Below, in pieces: positions 41,555 through 49,943 of a stretch of DNA of 64,000 nucleotides. The stretch spans positions 62,001-126,000 of the forward strand of contig NZ_ATGG01000013.1 of the NCBI RefSeq assembly GCF_000413855.1, read 5' to 3'. Origin of the DNA: Acinetobacter gyllenbergii CIP 110306 = MTCC 11365. Its GTDB lineage: Bacteria > Pseudomonadota > Gammaproteobacteria > Pseudomonadales > Moraxellaceae. Both the position numbers and the translations under genes were made by a program. The notes under the pieces are model-generated. The model was not told where the DNA came from. It made no database searches and saw only the letters and a program-made list of their open reading frames with translations. The first letter of the stretch is position 1, and each line of letters opens with the position of its first letter.

Positions 41555-42172
41555 ATGCCACAATATTTAACTTCATTAGAAAAATCATGGTTTGAGCTGC
41601 AGCAGCATTATTATTTTTCTGAACCGCAGAAAGTTTTTAATAAGTTGATTGCTGCCTACAGTGAAAAGCAGCGGGCTTATCATACGCTGCAGCATTTGTA
41701 TGAATGTTTGGCTTTATTTGACACGATTCGAGCTGATTTAAATGATGGGCATGCAGTTGCATTGGCGCTCTGGTTCCATGATGCAGTTTATGATCCGCAA
41801 GCGAAAGATAACGAGTTGAAAAGTGCTGAGCTGTTCGAGCAGTATTTGGCTCAAGATTTACCAAACGATATTGTTCAAAAGATAAAGCGGTGGATTGTTG
41901 CCACGCAAAAGCATGCATCGACAGATGAGTTGGATTTACAGTTTTTACTGGATATTGATTTGGCGATTCTAGCGGCTTCGCCAGAGCGTTTTACGGAGTA
42001 TGAACAGCAGATTCAGCAGGAATACGCTTGGGTTGATCCAGATGTCTATTTGATTAAAAGAAAAGAAGTCCTAGCGCATTTTTATCAGACAGAACCGCTG
42101 TATCAAACTGAATATTTCCAACAGAATTTTGAGCAAAGGGCGAAAGGGAATTTAAAGAATATAATAGAATAA
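41555..42172 (+). CDS. HD-domain metal-dependent phosphohydrolase-like protein
   Basis: A 205-residue protein of the predicted HD-superfamily hydrolases. It has YHTLQHLYECLALFD (about 39-53, His pair), ALWFHDAVYDP (about 68-78, the H-D motif) and a later DIDLAIL (about 132-138) acid. GAGG precedes the ATG. Substrate unknown. Its neighbours yaaA and a Nudix gene suggest nucleotide-related housekeeping or stress. Confidence 0.82.
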   Translation: MPQYLTSLEKSWFELQQHYYFSEPQKVFNKLIAAYSEKQRAYHTLQHLYECLALFDTIRADLNDGHAVALALWFHDAVYDPQAKDNELKSAELFEQYLAQDLPNDIVQKIKRWIVATQKHASTDELDLQFLLDIDLAILAASPERFTEYEQQIQQEYAWVDPDVYLIKRKEVLAHFYQTEPLYQTEYFQQNFEQRAKGNLKNIIE

Positions 42173-42201
42173 ATAATTAAAACGAAGCCTTTGAGTAATA
42201 A

Positions 42202-42657
42202 GTGAAAGATTTAACATTAGAGATAGCTGAGGGGAAGCTTAATATCCGTGTGGCTGCTTGGATAGAACACGAAGACCAAATTTTGGTTTCTACATTTCCA
42301 GATGGAAGCATCTCTTTGGTCGGAGGGCGATTAAAGTTTTCAGAAACTACTTTAGAAGGGGTCCAGCGAGAAGTATTGGAGGAAACCGGAGAAGATTTTA
42401 ATTCACCTGTGCTTTTCGCGGTCGTTGAAAACTTTTTCTATGATTCCGTCATCGGTCGACATTTCCATGAGTTTCTTTATATTTATAAAGGTCATATCCA
42501 CACAAAAGCTAGTTATGTTGATGACTCTAATGCTGCTCAAGTGATTTCATGGATGCCAAAGAGTGAGATCAAACTGCTAAAGCCAGATGTTTTAAGTGAC
42601 CTTGCTTTACGATCAAGTGAGCATGTTGTTCATCTCATTAATCTCGAGTCAAGATAA
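42202..42657 (+). CDS. Nudix hydrolase
   Basis: A 151-residue protein with a GTG start. The Nudix box GGRLKFSETTLEGVQREVLE followed by ETGEDF (about 46-71) is complete. The N-terminal strand VRAAWIEHEDQILVSTF is typical. Substrate is unknown. It is followed by a strong terminator shared with thiG. Confidence 0.85.
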   Translation: MKDLTLEIAEGKLNIRVAAWIEHEDQILVSTFPDGSISLVGGRLKFSETTLEGVQREVLEETGEDFNSPVLFAVVENFFYDSVIGRHFHEFLYIYKGHIHTKASYVDDSNAAQVISWMPKSEIKLLKPDVLSDLALRSSEHVVHLINLESR

Positions 42658-42674
42658 AATCATCATCGCATTAA

Positions 42675-42705
42675 AAAAGGAGCTCAAAAGCTCCTTTTAA
42701 TCTTT
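42675..42705. terminator. Bidirectional terminator between Nudix gene and thiG
   Basis: AAAAGGAGCT (42675-42684) and AGCTCCTTTT (42689-42698), a 10-bp perfect stem with a CAAA loop. Confidence 0.9.
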
Positions 42706-42711
42706 CTTTTC

Positions 42712-43497
42712 TTACTTAAAGAAATAACCTGTTTCAGGTGAGCTCGCATTCGCCATACGCTTACGTGGCATACGACCTGCTAAAAATGCTTCACGACCTG
42801 CTTCAACCGCTTTCTTCATGGCTGAAGCCATTAAAATTGGATTTTGCGCAGCTGCAATCGCTGTATTCATTAATACGCCGTCGCAACCCAATTCCATTGC
42901 AATCGCCGCATCACTGGCAGTACCAACACCAGCATCAACTAACACGGGAACTTTGGCATTTTCTTTGATGATTGAAATGGTGTGTGGATTGAGAATACCG
43001 AGACCAGAACCAATTAAGCTACCCAAAGGCATGATCGCAACACAACCCATACTTTCAAGTTCTTGAGCAACAATAGGGTCATCTGAGGTATAAACCATGA
43101 TTTCAAAGCCATCGTCAATCAAGGTTTGTGCTGCTTTAAGCGTTGCAGTGACATTTGGATATAAAGTTTTTTCATCACCGAGCACTTCTAACTTCACCAA
43201 ATTGTGACCATCAAGCAGTTCACGGGCTAGCATACAAGTCCGAATCGCGCTATCTGCATCAAAGCAACCTGCGGTATTTGGCAGGATTGTGTATTTCTCA
43301 GGTGGAATCACAGAAAGCAGATTTGGTTGATCGGCATGCTGACCAATGTTTACACGACGAATTGCAACGGTGACAATTTCAGCACCACTGGCTTGAATGG
43401 CTAAATCAGTTTCATTGAGATCTTTATATTTACCAGTTCCGACCAATAAACGTGATTGGAAAGTACGTGAACCAACAATTAAAGGGGAATCTTGCAT
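42712..43497 (-). CDS. thiG: Thiazole synthase ThiG
   Basis: A 261-residue TIM-barrel enzyme that forms the thiazole phosphate of thiamine using sulfur from ThiS-thiocarboxylate. Schiff-base lysine region [16 protein letters not shown] (about 98-113), [16 protein letters not shown] (about 185-200) and [15 protein letters not shown] are characteristic. It lies 23 bp after thiS and ends near a shared terminator. The GTGKY stretch is at 20-24. Confidence 0.95.
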   Translation of the reverse strand: MQDSPLIVGSRTFQSRLLVGTGKYKDLNETDLAIQASGAEIVTVAIRRVNIGQHADQPNLLSVIPPEKYTILPNTAGCFDADSAIRTCMLARELLDGHNLVKLEVLGDEKTLYPNVTATLKAAQTLIDDGFEIMVYTSDDPIVAQELESMGCVAIMPLGSLIGSGLGILNPHTISIIKENAKVPVLVDAGVGTASDAAIAMELGCDGVLMNTAIAAAQNPILMASAMKKAVEAGREAFLAGRMPRKRMANASSPETGYFFK

Positions 43498-43520
43498 GGG
43501 CTTACTCCATTTTTAGCCGA

Positions 43521-43724
43521 TTAGCCGCCACCAACAGCTTGAATAATTTCAATACGATCTTCAGGAGCAATTGTTGTTTGCTCAAGTCTACTTTTCGGAA
43601 TAATCTGTTGGTTCTTCTCTACAGCAAAGCGTTTGCCTTCTAAGGCTAAGCTTTGAATCAATTGCTGTAGATTTTCACAAGACGTGTCTGTTGACTCGCC
43701 ATTTAAATAGATGTGCATGATCAA
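43521..43724 (-). CDS. thiS: Sulfur carrier protein ThiS
   Basis: A 67-residue ubiquitin-like protein ending in the diagnostic Gly-Gly (IIQAVGGG, here a Gly-Gly-Gly end). Its C-terminus is adenylylated and thiolated to donate sulfur to ThiG. It lies 3 bp after the DUF423 gene and 23 bp before thiG, so the three form one operon. Confidence 0.93.
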   Translation of the reverse strand: MIMHIYLNGESTDTSCENLQQLIQSLALEGKRFAVEKNQQIIPKSRLEQTTIAPEDRIEIIQAVGGG

Positions 43725-43727
43725 TCC

Positions 43728-44093
43728 TTATTTCGCATGCTTGATTGCTTGCCATGCGAGTAACAGCCAGCCCGCTATCATAAACGCACCGCCAATCGGT
43801 GTAATCGCACCTAAGATTCGAGGTAGGCCGAGCGCCATAATGTATAACGAACCGCAGAAAAAGATGATACCAATTTGCATCAAAATAAAAGGAATTTTTA
43901 TTGGGAATGTTGCTGTGGTTTTATGCAAAACACCTAAAATCAGTAAGCCGAGCCCATGATAGAAAAAGTATTGAGTTGCTGTTCCCCACCAAGCGAGTTG
44001 CTCTGGGGTTGCAAATGATTTGAGTCCATGAGCACCGAAAGCACCCAACATAACTGCAAGCGCAAGGTTAAGCGCCGAGATAGCTATCCACAT
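43728..44093 (-). CDS. DUF423 small membrane protein
   Basis: A 121-residue protein with about four transmembrane helices, the GAFGAHGL motif near 18-25 and GATPIGG near 105, matching DUF423. Function unknown. It is the first gene of the thiS-thiG operon; a thiamine role is only suggested by position. Confidence 0.88.
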   Translation of the reverse strand: MWIAISALNLALAVMLGAFGAHGLKSFATPEQLAWWGTATQYFFYHGLGLLILGVLHKTTATFPIKIPFILMQIGIIFFCGSLYIMALGLPRILGAITPIGGAFMIAGWLLLAWQAIKHAK

Positions 44094-44163
44094 AATGGCA
44101 ATGGAACTGGAAATTTGATGAACAAAGTTAACATATTCGAGGGCTTAAACAAAGCCAGATAAA

Positions 44164-44189
44164 ACAAAAGGGCATTAAAGCCCTTGTGT
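44164..44189 (-). terminator. Terminator of rpoH
   Basis: On the minus strand AAGGGC / GCCCTT and flanking bases form a stem of about 10 pairs with one mismatch, then TTTTGTTTT. Confidence 0.75.
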
Positions 44190-44200
44190 TTGGTTTGATT

Positions 44201-45070
44201 TTAACTTGCAGACATCGCAGTTTTGATCTTTTCCATTGCATTTTTTTCAAGCTGGCGAATACGTTCTGCGGAAACATTATATTCTGCAGCCAGTTCATGC
44301 AAGGTTGATTTGTCATCATCTAACCAGCGACGTTGTAAAATATTCCGTGAACGATCATCTAGCTGATCCATTGCCTCATGCAAGGCAGTGGTGCTTTGTT
44401 CTTCGTAGTCTTCTTCTTCAACTAATCGAGCAGGATCGTAACGATTGTCCTCGAGATACAGTGCAGGTGCTGTATGGGGTGTATCGTCATCGTCATCGCC
44501 TTGAGCTTCAAAAGCAGCATCATAAGCGGTTAAGCGACCTTCCATTTCGAGTACTTGCTCTGGTGTGACATTCAAATCATTGGCAATTGATTTCGCTTCT
44601 TCCAAAGTGAGTCGTTTGCTTGATTTTTTAAGGCTACGTAAGTTAAAGAATAATTTACGTTGTGCCTTGGTCGTTGCGATTTTGACAATACGCCAGTTAC
44701 GAATCACATATTCATGTATTTCGGCTTTAATCCAGTGCACTGCAAAAGAAACTAAGCGAACACCCATATTTGGATCGAAGCGTTTGACCGCTTTCATTAA
44801 TCCAAGGTTACCTTCTTGAATGAGATCGCCTTGTGGCAATCCGTAACCTGCATAGCTACGTGCAATATGTACCACAAAGCGTAGGTGTGACATTACCAAT
44901 AGTTTGGCAGCATCAAGATCTTGGTCATAATAATAACGCTCAGCAAGTTCTTTTTCCTGCTCGGCCGTTAGAATTGGAATTTGATTGACAGTACTGATAT
45001 ATGCACCAAGGTTTACGCCTGGCGCAGACAATGACAGGGGCATCAATTGATTGCTGCTGTCAGTAGTCAT
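44201..45070 (-). CDS. rpoH: RNA polymerase sigma factor sigma-32 (heat shock)
   Basis: A 289-residue sigma70-family factor that directs transcription of heat-shock genes. Region 2 has [20 protein letters not shown] (about 79-98). The RpoH-specific box QRKLFFNLR is near 136-144. Region 4.2 has [20 protein letters not shown] near 262-281. RpoH is controlled by chaperones and FtsH turnover. Its 5' leader starts with GGAGACTCC near the ATG, which could be a base-paired thermosensor, but I did not establish the fold. Confidence 0.95.
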   Translation of the reverse strand: MTTDSSNQLMPLSLSAPGVNLGAYISTVNQIPILTAEQEKELAERYYYDQDLDAAKLLVMSHLRFVVHIARSYAGYGLPQGDLIQEGNLGLMKAVKRFDPNMGVRLVSFAVHWIKAEIHEYVIRNWRIVKIATTKAQRKLFFNLRSLKKSSKRLTLEEAKSIANDLNVTPEQVLEMEGRLTAYDAAFEAQGDDDDDTPHTAPALYLEDNRYDPARLVEEEDYEEQSTTALHEAMDQLDDRSRNILQRRWLDDDKSTLHELAAEYNVSAERIRQLEKNAMEKIKTAMSAS

Positions 45071-45201
45071 GGAGTCTCCTTATAGGATGGTATTTAAGTC
45101 AACAATTTCATCTTAATGCGAATGTTATTCATCACTAAGGAAATTTGAGTATAGAAATGTAAAGTTAACTATTTTATCTTTACCAAGAGTTTAGCAAAGA
45201 A

Positions 45202-45447
45202 TCACATAGATTCAATTAAATAGTGAAATTCATTGTCTGAAATTTTTTGTGTCTGGCATTGAAGTTGCTGAATTTGGCAATATCGTGTTACATCAATTTC
45301 ACTGTGCGGGTCAGAAGATTTCAATAGATATTGTTGTATGCCGTTGGCTTTCTTTAGTGCGCGCTTTAGCATGAGCAAAGGCATGGGGCAAGGTTGCCCT
45401 AAGGCATCAATAATGATGAGAGTATCGGGTGTGTCGGTCATATTCAT
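45202..45447 (-). CDS. TusA/SirA-like sulfur-transfer protein
   Basis: An 81-residue small protein with the active-site segment LGQPCPMPLLMLKRAL (about 16-31), whose CPxP Cys carries sulfur in the TusA family. It lacks the extra length of YedF-type fusions. Monocistronic. The specific sulfur-relay partner is not apparent. Confidence 0.85.
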   Translation of the reverse strand: MNMTDTPDTLIIIDALGQPCPMPLLMLKRALKKANGIQQYLLKSSDPHSEIDVTRYCQIQQLQCQTQKISDNEFHYLIESM

Positions 45448-45798
45448 TTAAATCACTTTATTCAGAATTATCTTAACAAATTTTTGCGTAATTTTTGAGA
45501 GGAAAATTTCATTAAAAAATTAGCTAAATTATTGAAAAAAACAGATAGAAATATCCTTAATAACTAAAAAAACTTCTATTAATTGTGATAAACCCATGAT
45601 AAGCTCGATGCGTTTTAGAAAGTTGTTTAATGCAATTTAATTGTTTTAAACTCTATAACAAATGGATGTAACCGGAAATTGTTGATAGTTTTACAGAATG
45701 ATTACAAGCTTTAAAATTATAAATATTTTAAAACCTTGTTGGCTCTGCTGTTTGCAACACCGGAAGGTCCTTATCTTTCAATATCTGAGGATTGACTT
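45448..45798 (+). promoter_or_regulatory. Long leader region of the cold-shock gene
   Basis: About 350 bp without a gene. The first 250 bp are AT-rich; the last 70 bp before csp contain the semi-palindrome GTTTGCAACACCGG and ACCGGAAGGTCC, then GAGGA before the ATG. Cold-shock genes usually have long structured leaders that open at low temperature. The leader length here fits that, but I cannot place the start point. Confidence 0.55.
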
Positions 45799-46011
45799 AT
45801 GACAGCTCGTGAACAAGGCGTAGTAAAGTGGTTTAACGACACTAAAGGCTTTGGTTTTATTCAGCGTAATGGTGGTGATGACGTATTTGTTCATTTCCGC
45901 GCAATTATGGGTGATGGCCACCGTTCTTTACGTGACGGCCAACGCGTAGAATTCAGTGTTGTTCAAGGACAAAAAGGTTTCCAAGCTGAAAACGTTCAGC
46001 CTTTAGACTAA
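45799..46011 (+). CDS. Cold-shock domain protein (CspA family)
   Basis: A 70-residue single-stranded nucleic-acid-binding protein, one cold-shock domain. RNP1 GFGFIQ (about 17-22) and RNP2 VFVHF (about 29-33) are intact. GAGGA precedes the ATG by 7 bp. Followed by a 13-bp-stem terminator. Acinetobacter carries several such genes, so a specific csp letter is not given. Confidence 0.95.
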   Translation: MTAREQGVVKWFNDTKGFGFIQRNGGDDVFVHFRAIMGDGHRSLRDGQRVEFSVVQGQKGFQAENVQPLD

Positions 46012-46032
46012 TTTGTTGCCTTAACGCAATAT

Positions 46033-46068
46033 AAAAACGCTCCAATGTAATTTGGGGCGTTTTTGTTT
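46033..46068. terminator. Terminator of the cold-shock gene
   Basis: AAAAACGCTCCAA (46033-46045) pairs with TTGGGGCGTTTTT (46052-46064) over 13 bp with one G.U pair. Confidence 0.93.
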
Positions 46069-46122
46069 TTTATGGTTTATAATAGCGACTTTCTTTTGGT
46101 CGTTGATGGTTTGAGAGCATAT

Positions 46123-47274
46123 ATGACATCTGGTTTTGAAACCTTAAATTTACATCCGCAGCTGAAGAAAGCGATTGATGCTTTGGGTTTTACAAAAATG
46201 ACCCCAATTCAGCAAAAGGTTTTAAAATATACATTAGCAGGGCATGATGCCATTGGTCGAGCGCAAACAGGTACGGGGAAAACTGCTGCCTTTTTGATTA
46301 GTGTGATCAATGATCTACTCAATAATCCAGTGCAAGAGCAGCGTTTTCGCGGTGAACCACGTGCATTGATTTTAGCGCCGACCCGTGAGTTGGCATTGCA
46401 GATTGAGAGTGATGCGCAAGCATTGACCAAGTTTTCAAATTTGCACCTTGTGACCTTACTCGGTGGTGTGGATTTTGAAAAACAAAAGAAAATGTTGGAT
46501 CGTAACTTTGTCGATATTATTGTTGCTACGCCTGGGCGCTTAATTGATTTTGTTGAGCAAAAAGAAGTGTGGTTGGATAAAATCGAATTCTTAGTAATTG
46601 ATGAGGCTGACCGTTTGCTTGATATGGGCTTCATTCCTTCTGTCAAAAGAATTGTTCGTTACTCCCCGTTTAAAGAACAGCGCCAAACTTTAATGTTCTC
46701 TGCAACATTTAGTTATGATGTACTTAATTTAGCGCGTCAATGGTTGTTCGAGCCAGTTACAGTCGAAATTGAGCCTGAGCAAAAAACCAATAATGACGTT
46801 GAACAGCGTGTCTATGTGGTTGCTAAACAGGATAAATACAAATTACTGCAAGATATTTTGCGTGAAGAGCCAATTGATAAGGTCATGATCTTTGCCAATC
46901 GCCGAGATCAGGTGCGTCGCTTGTACGATCACTTAAAGCGTGATGGATATAAAGTAGGCATGCTATCTGGTGAAATTGCACAAGATAAGCGTTTAAAGAT
47001 GTTAGACCAATTCAAACAAGGTAAGAACAATATTATGATTGCAACAGATGTTGCGGGTCGTGGTATTCATGTCGATGGTGTTTCGCATGTGATTAATTTT
47101 ACCTTGCCTGAGCAGTCGGATGACTATGTGCATCGTATTGGGCGTACAGGGCGTGCTGGCGCGCAGGGCGTTAGTATTAGTTTCCTGTCAGAAGATGATG
47201 CATTCTATTTACCAGAAATTGAAAAAGCGATTGGTAAAAAATTACCGTTAACACGTTTAGAAGGTTATTGCTAA
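46123..47274 (+). CDS. rhlB: DEAD-box RNA helicase RhlB
   Basis: The protein is 383 residues from ATG 46123 (MTSGFETLNLHPQL); a start at 46063 lies inside the preceding terminator region and is unlikely. It unwinds RNA, usually as part of the degradosome with RNase E and PNPase. Motifs: Q-motif GFTKMTPIQ, Walker A AQTGTGKT (about 48), PTRELA, DEAD box as DEADR, SAT in MFSATF, and HRIGRTGRAG near the end. Followed by a 14-bp-stem terminator. Confidence 0.94.
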   Translation: MTSGFETLNLHPQLKKAIDALGFTKMTPIQQKVLKYTLAGHDAIGRAQTGTGKTAAFLISVINDLLNNPVQEQRFRGEPRALILAPTRELALQIESDAQALTKFSNLHLVTLLGGVDFEKQKKMLDRNFVDIIVATPGRLIDFVEQKEVWLDKIEFLVIDEADRLLDMGFIPSVKRIVRYSPFKEQRQTLMFSATFSYDVLNLARQWLFEPVTVEIEPEQKTNNDVEQRVYVVAKQDKYKLLQDILREEPIDKVMIFANRRDQVRRLYDHLKRDGYKVGMLSGEIAQDKRLKMLDQFKQGKNNIMIATDVAGRGIHVDGVSHVINFTLPEQSDDYVHRIGRTGRAGAQGVSISFLSEDDAFYLPEIEKAIGKKLPLTRLEGYC

Positions 47275-47321
47275 ATTTTGATCCATTTTATTGGATCTAA
47301 TTAAGCGCAATGTCTTTTGAG

Positions 47322-47355
47322 AAAAGGTCAAATCATGCTGTGATTTGACCTTTTT
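47322..47355. terminator. Terminator of rhlB
   Basis: AAAAGGTCAAATCA (47322-47335) pairs perfectly with TGATTTGACCTTTT (47341-47354), loop TGCTG. Confidence 0.93.
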
Positions 47356-47483
47356 GATTATTAAGTCAGAATAACTACTCAAATTACACAAAAGATTGAA
47401 GATTTTTTTATAATTACTGTGATTAGTTGCTGAATTGAAATAGATCAGCATGTAGAATATGGCGCATTACCTGGGAGGATATT

Positions 47484-48521
47484 ATGGCTCTAATTTCAAT
47501 GCGCCAGCTCTTGGATCACGCTGCAGAACATAACTACGGCGTACCAGCGTTTAACGTAAACAACTTAGAACAAATGCGTGCAATCATGCTCGCTGCGGAT
47601 GCAACGAATTCACCTGTTATCGTGCAAGCTTCGGCTGGTGCGCGTAAATATGCGGGTGCACCTTTCTTACGTCATCTTATTTTAGCTGCGATTGAAGAGT
47701 GGCCACATATTCCAGTGGTAATGCATCAAGATCATGGTACAAGCCCTGATGTTTGCCAACGTTCAATCCAATTGGGTTTTAGCTCAGTGATGATGGATGG
47801 TTCATTGGGTGCGGACGGTAAAACACCTACAACTTATGATTACAATGTTGACGTAACTCGTCGTGTTGTAGCGATGGCACATGCGTGTGGCGTTTCAGTT
47901 GAAGGTGAAATCGGTTGCTTGGGTAGCCTTGAAACTGGTATGGCAGGTGAAGAAGATGGTGTTGGTGCAGAAGGTGTACTTGACCACTCTCAACTGTTAA
48001 CTTCTGTTGAAGAAGCAACTCAGTTTGTGGCAGATACCAATGTCGATGCCTTGGCGATTGCTGTCGGTACTTCACATGGTGCGTACAAGTTTACTCGTCC
48101 ACCTACAGGCGATATCTTGGCGATTGACCGTATTAAAGAAATCCATGCTGCTTTACCAAATACGCATCTTGTGATGCATGGTTCAAGCTCTGTACCACAA
48201 GAGTGGTTGGCTGTGATTAACCAATACGGTGGTGATATTAAAGAAACTTATGGTGTGCCTGTAGATCAGCTAGTAGAAGCGATCAAACATGGTGTGCGTA
48301 AGATTAACATTGACACTGATTTACGTTTGGCTTCTACTGGCGCAATGCGTCGTATGATGGCTGAAAAACCAAGTGAATTTGACCCGCGTAAATTCTTTGG
48401 TGAAACAGTTGAAGCAATGAAGCAAATCTGTGTAGATCGTTATAATTCATTTGGTACATCAGGTAATGCAGATAAAATTCGTCCAATTTCTTTAGAGAAA
48501 ATGGTTGATCGTTACAAATAA
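47484..48521 (+). CDS. fba: Class II fructose-bisphosphate aldolase
   Basis: A 345-residue zinc aldolase that cleaves fructose-1,6-bisphosphate. Motifs: [14 protein letters not shown] (19-32), [10 protein letters not shown] (about 80-89, zinc His), [10 protein letters not shown] (about 139-148), GTSHGAYKF and [11 protein letters not shown]. It has GGGAGG before the ATG, and is the Calvin-type class II subgroup by length. Acinetobacter lacks a full upper glycolytic pathway, so the role is mainly gluconeogenic. Followed by a palindromic terminator. Confidence 0.95.
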   Translation: MALISMRQLLDHAAEHNYGVPAFNVNNLEQMRAIMLAADATNSPVIVQASAGARKYAGAPFLRHLILAAIEEWPHIPVVMHQDHGTSPDVCQRSIQLGFSSVMMDGSLGADGKTPTTYDYNVDVTRRVVAMAHACGVSVEGEIGCLGSLETGMAGEEDGVGAEGVLDHSQLLTSVEEATQFVADTNVDALAIAVGTSHGAYKFTRPPTGDILAIDRIKEIHAALPNTHLVMHGSSSVPQEWLAVINQYGGDIKETYGVPVDQLVEAIKHGVRKINIDTDLRLASTGAMRRMMAEKPSEFDPRKFFGETVEAMKQICVDRYNSFGTSGNADKIRPISLEKMVDRYK

Positions 48522-48537
48522 TCAATTTGTAATGGGT

Positions 48538-48569
48538 AAAAAAATAGCGGCAATTGCCGCTATTTTTTT
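48538..48569. terminator. Palindromic terminator after fba
   Basis: AAAAAAATAGCGGC and GCCGCTATTTTTTT pair around AATT: a 14-bp perfect stem with a T-run. Confidence 0.93.
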
Positions 48570-48589
48570 ACCTTTAATTTTAGGAATAA

Positions 48590-48618
48590 AAAAATGCCAG
48601 CGGATTGCTGGCATTTTT
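48590..48618. terminator. Terminator of surA
   Basis: AAAAATGCCAGC (48590-48601) pairs perfectly with GCTGGCATTTTT (48607-48618), loop GGATT. It lies 12 bp after the surA stop on the minus strand. It is the second terminator between the convergent genes fba and surA. Confidence 0.93.
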
Positions 48619-48629
48619 CTTAAGCGGAT

Positions 48630-49943
48630 TTATTTCTGTTGTGCTTTTGAGTCAAGGCTCGCATCTTTAATTTCCACGTAAGCATTGGCACGAAGCTCAC
48701 GCATCCAGCTATCAACTTCGGTATCGAATTGGCGTTCACCCAAGATTTGACGTGCCATACGTTCTTGCACTTCTTTGGTCATGTCTTGTTCACGAGTATC
48801 TGTGACTTGCAAGATATGCCAGCCGAACTGGCTTTGGAAGGGTTGGCTGATTTGTCCAACCGGTGTTTCTTTCATGACTTTTTCAAACTCAGGAACCATC
48901 ATGCCAGGACTCACCCAGCCTAAGCTACCGCCATCACGGGCAGAACCTGTATCGTTGGAGTAGGTTGCGGCGAGTGTTGCAAAAGCATCACCTGCTTTAG
49001 CGCGGTTGTATAAGCTATCGATCATTTGTTTTGCACGATCTATGCTTACCACTTCAGATGGTTGGATTAAGATATGGCGGGTCTGATATTGAGGAACTAA
49101 TGCTTTTTGTTCGTTTTGCTTGCGTTCAAGTAATTTTAAGACATGCACACCATCACGAACATTGATCAGCTCAGTGGTTTGTCCAACTTGAAGTGGGGCA
49201 ATACGTGCTGAAAGCTCAGTTGGAATTTCTGAGAGTGAGCGGAATCCCATATCAGCGCCATCAACTTTCACGGAAGCGGTGGATAGTTTAGAGCTAATTG
49301 ATTTGGTGTCATCACTTGTAGTGAGGGATTGTTTTACTTGTTGAGCGACTTGCTGTACATCATTGGCATTGTCACCTGAAATACGCATGTGAAGGACGTG
49401 CACCTGAGTCCCGAGCGCAGCTTGACCTTCTGGTGACTTAAGGAAGTTGTCAACATCATGATCACTGATCTTAATACGTGACATAACTTGTTGTTGGCGT
49501 AAACGACCAATCGCTAAATCTTCAGCAACACGGTTACGCAAGTTTTCGTATGTACCAGGCGCAATTGCATCTAACTTTTGTTGAAATGCTTCAAGTGTAT
49601 TGGCCCCTGATTGGTTTGCGACTTTTAATACCGCAGCATTTAAGCTTTTTTCATCAGGCTTGATGCCGTAACGCTTCACTTGCTCTAATTGAGCTTGGCG
49701 AATGATCAATTGATCAAGCACTTGCATTTGCAAATACTGTTGCGGTGGAACAGTTTTATTCTGTGCTTTTAACTGGTGTTCTGTTTCAGCAATCCCTTGT
49801 TCTAAATCACTTTTAAGAATGACACTACTATCTACAATGGCAACAACCTCATCCGTAGGTTGTGCAAAGCTTTGCATTGATGAAGAAATTAGGGTAGCGA
49901 GAACAGTCGCTTTAAAGATATGTTGAAAAGATTTTATCTTCAT
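48630..49943 (-). CDS. surA: Periplasmic chaperone and peptidyl-prolyl isomerase SurA
   Basis: A 437-residue chaperone for outer-membrane proteins. The ATG at 49943 overlaps the lptD stop (TAATG). The signal peptide ends SMQSFA-QPT. A SurA N-terminal domain covers about 25-155; two parvulin domains follow (about 175-275, VHVLHMRISG; and 290-390, RHILIQPSEV with SARDGGSLGWVSPGMMVPEF). It delivers barrel proteins such as LptD to the Bam complex; the lptD-surA operon is conserved. Confidence 0.95.
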   Translation of the reverse strand: MKIKSFQHIFKATVLATLISSSMQSFAQPTDEVVAIVDSSVILKSDLEQGIAETEHQLKAQNKTVPPQQYLQMQVLDQLIIRQAQLEQVKRYGIKPDEKSLNAAVLKVANQSGANTLEAFQQKLDAIAPGTYENLRNRVAEDLAIGRLRQQQVMSRIKISDHDVDNFLKSPEGQAALGTQVHVLHMRISGDNANDVQQVAQQVKQSLTTSDDTKSISSKLSTASVKVDGADMGFRSLSEIPTELSARIAPLQVGQTTELINVRDGVHVLKLLERKQNEQKALVPQYQTRHILIQPSEVVSIDRAKQMIDSLYNRAKAGDAFATLAATYSNDTGSARDGGSLGWVSPGMMVPEFEKVMKETPVGQISQPFQSQFGWHILQVTDTREQDMTKEVQERMARQILGERQFDTEVDSWMRELRANAYVEIKDASLDSKAQQK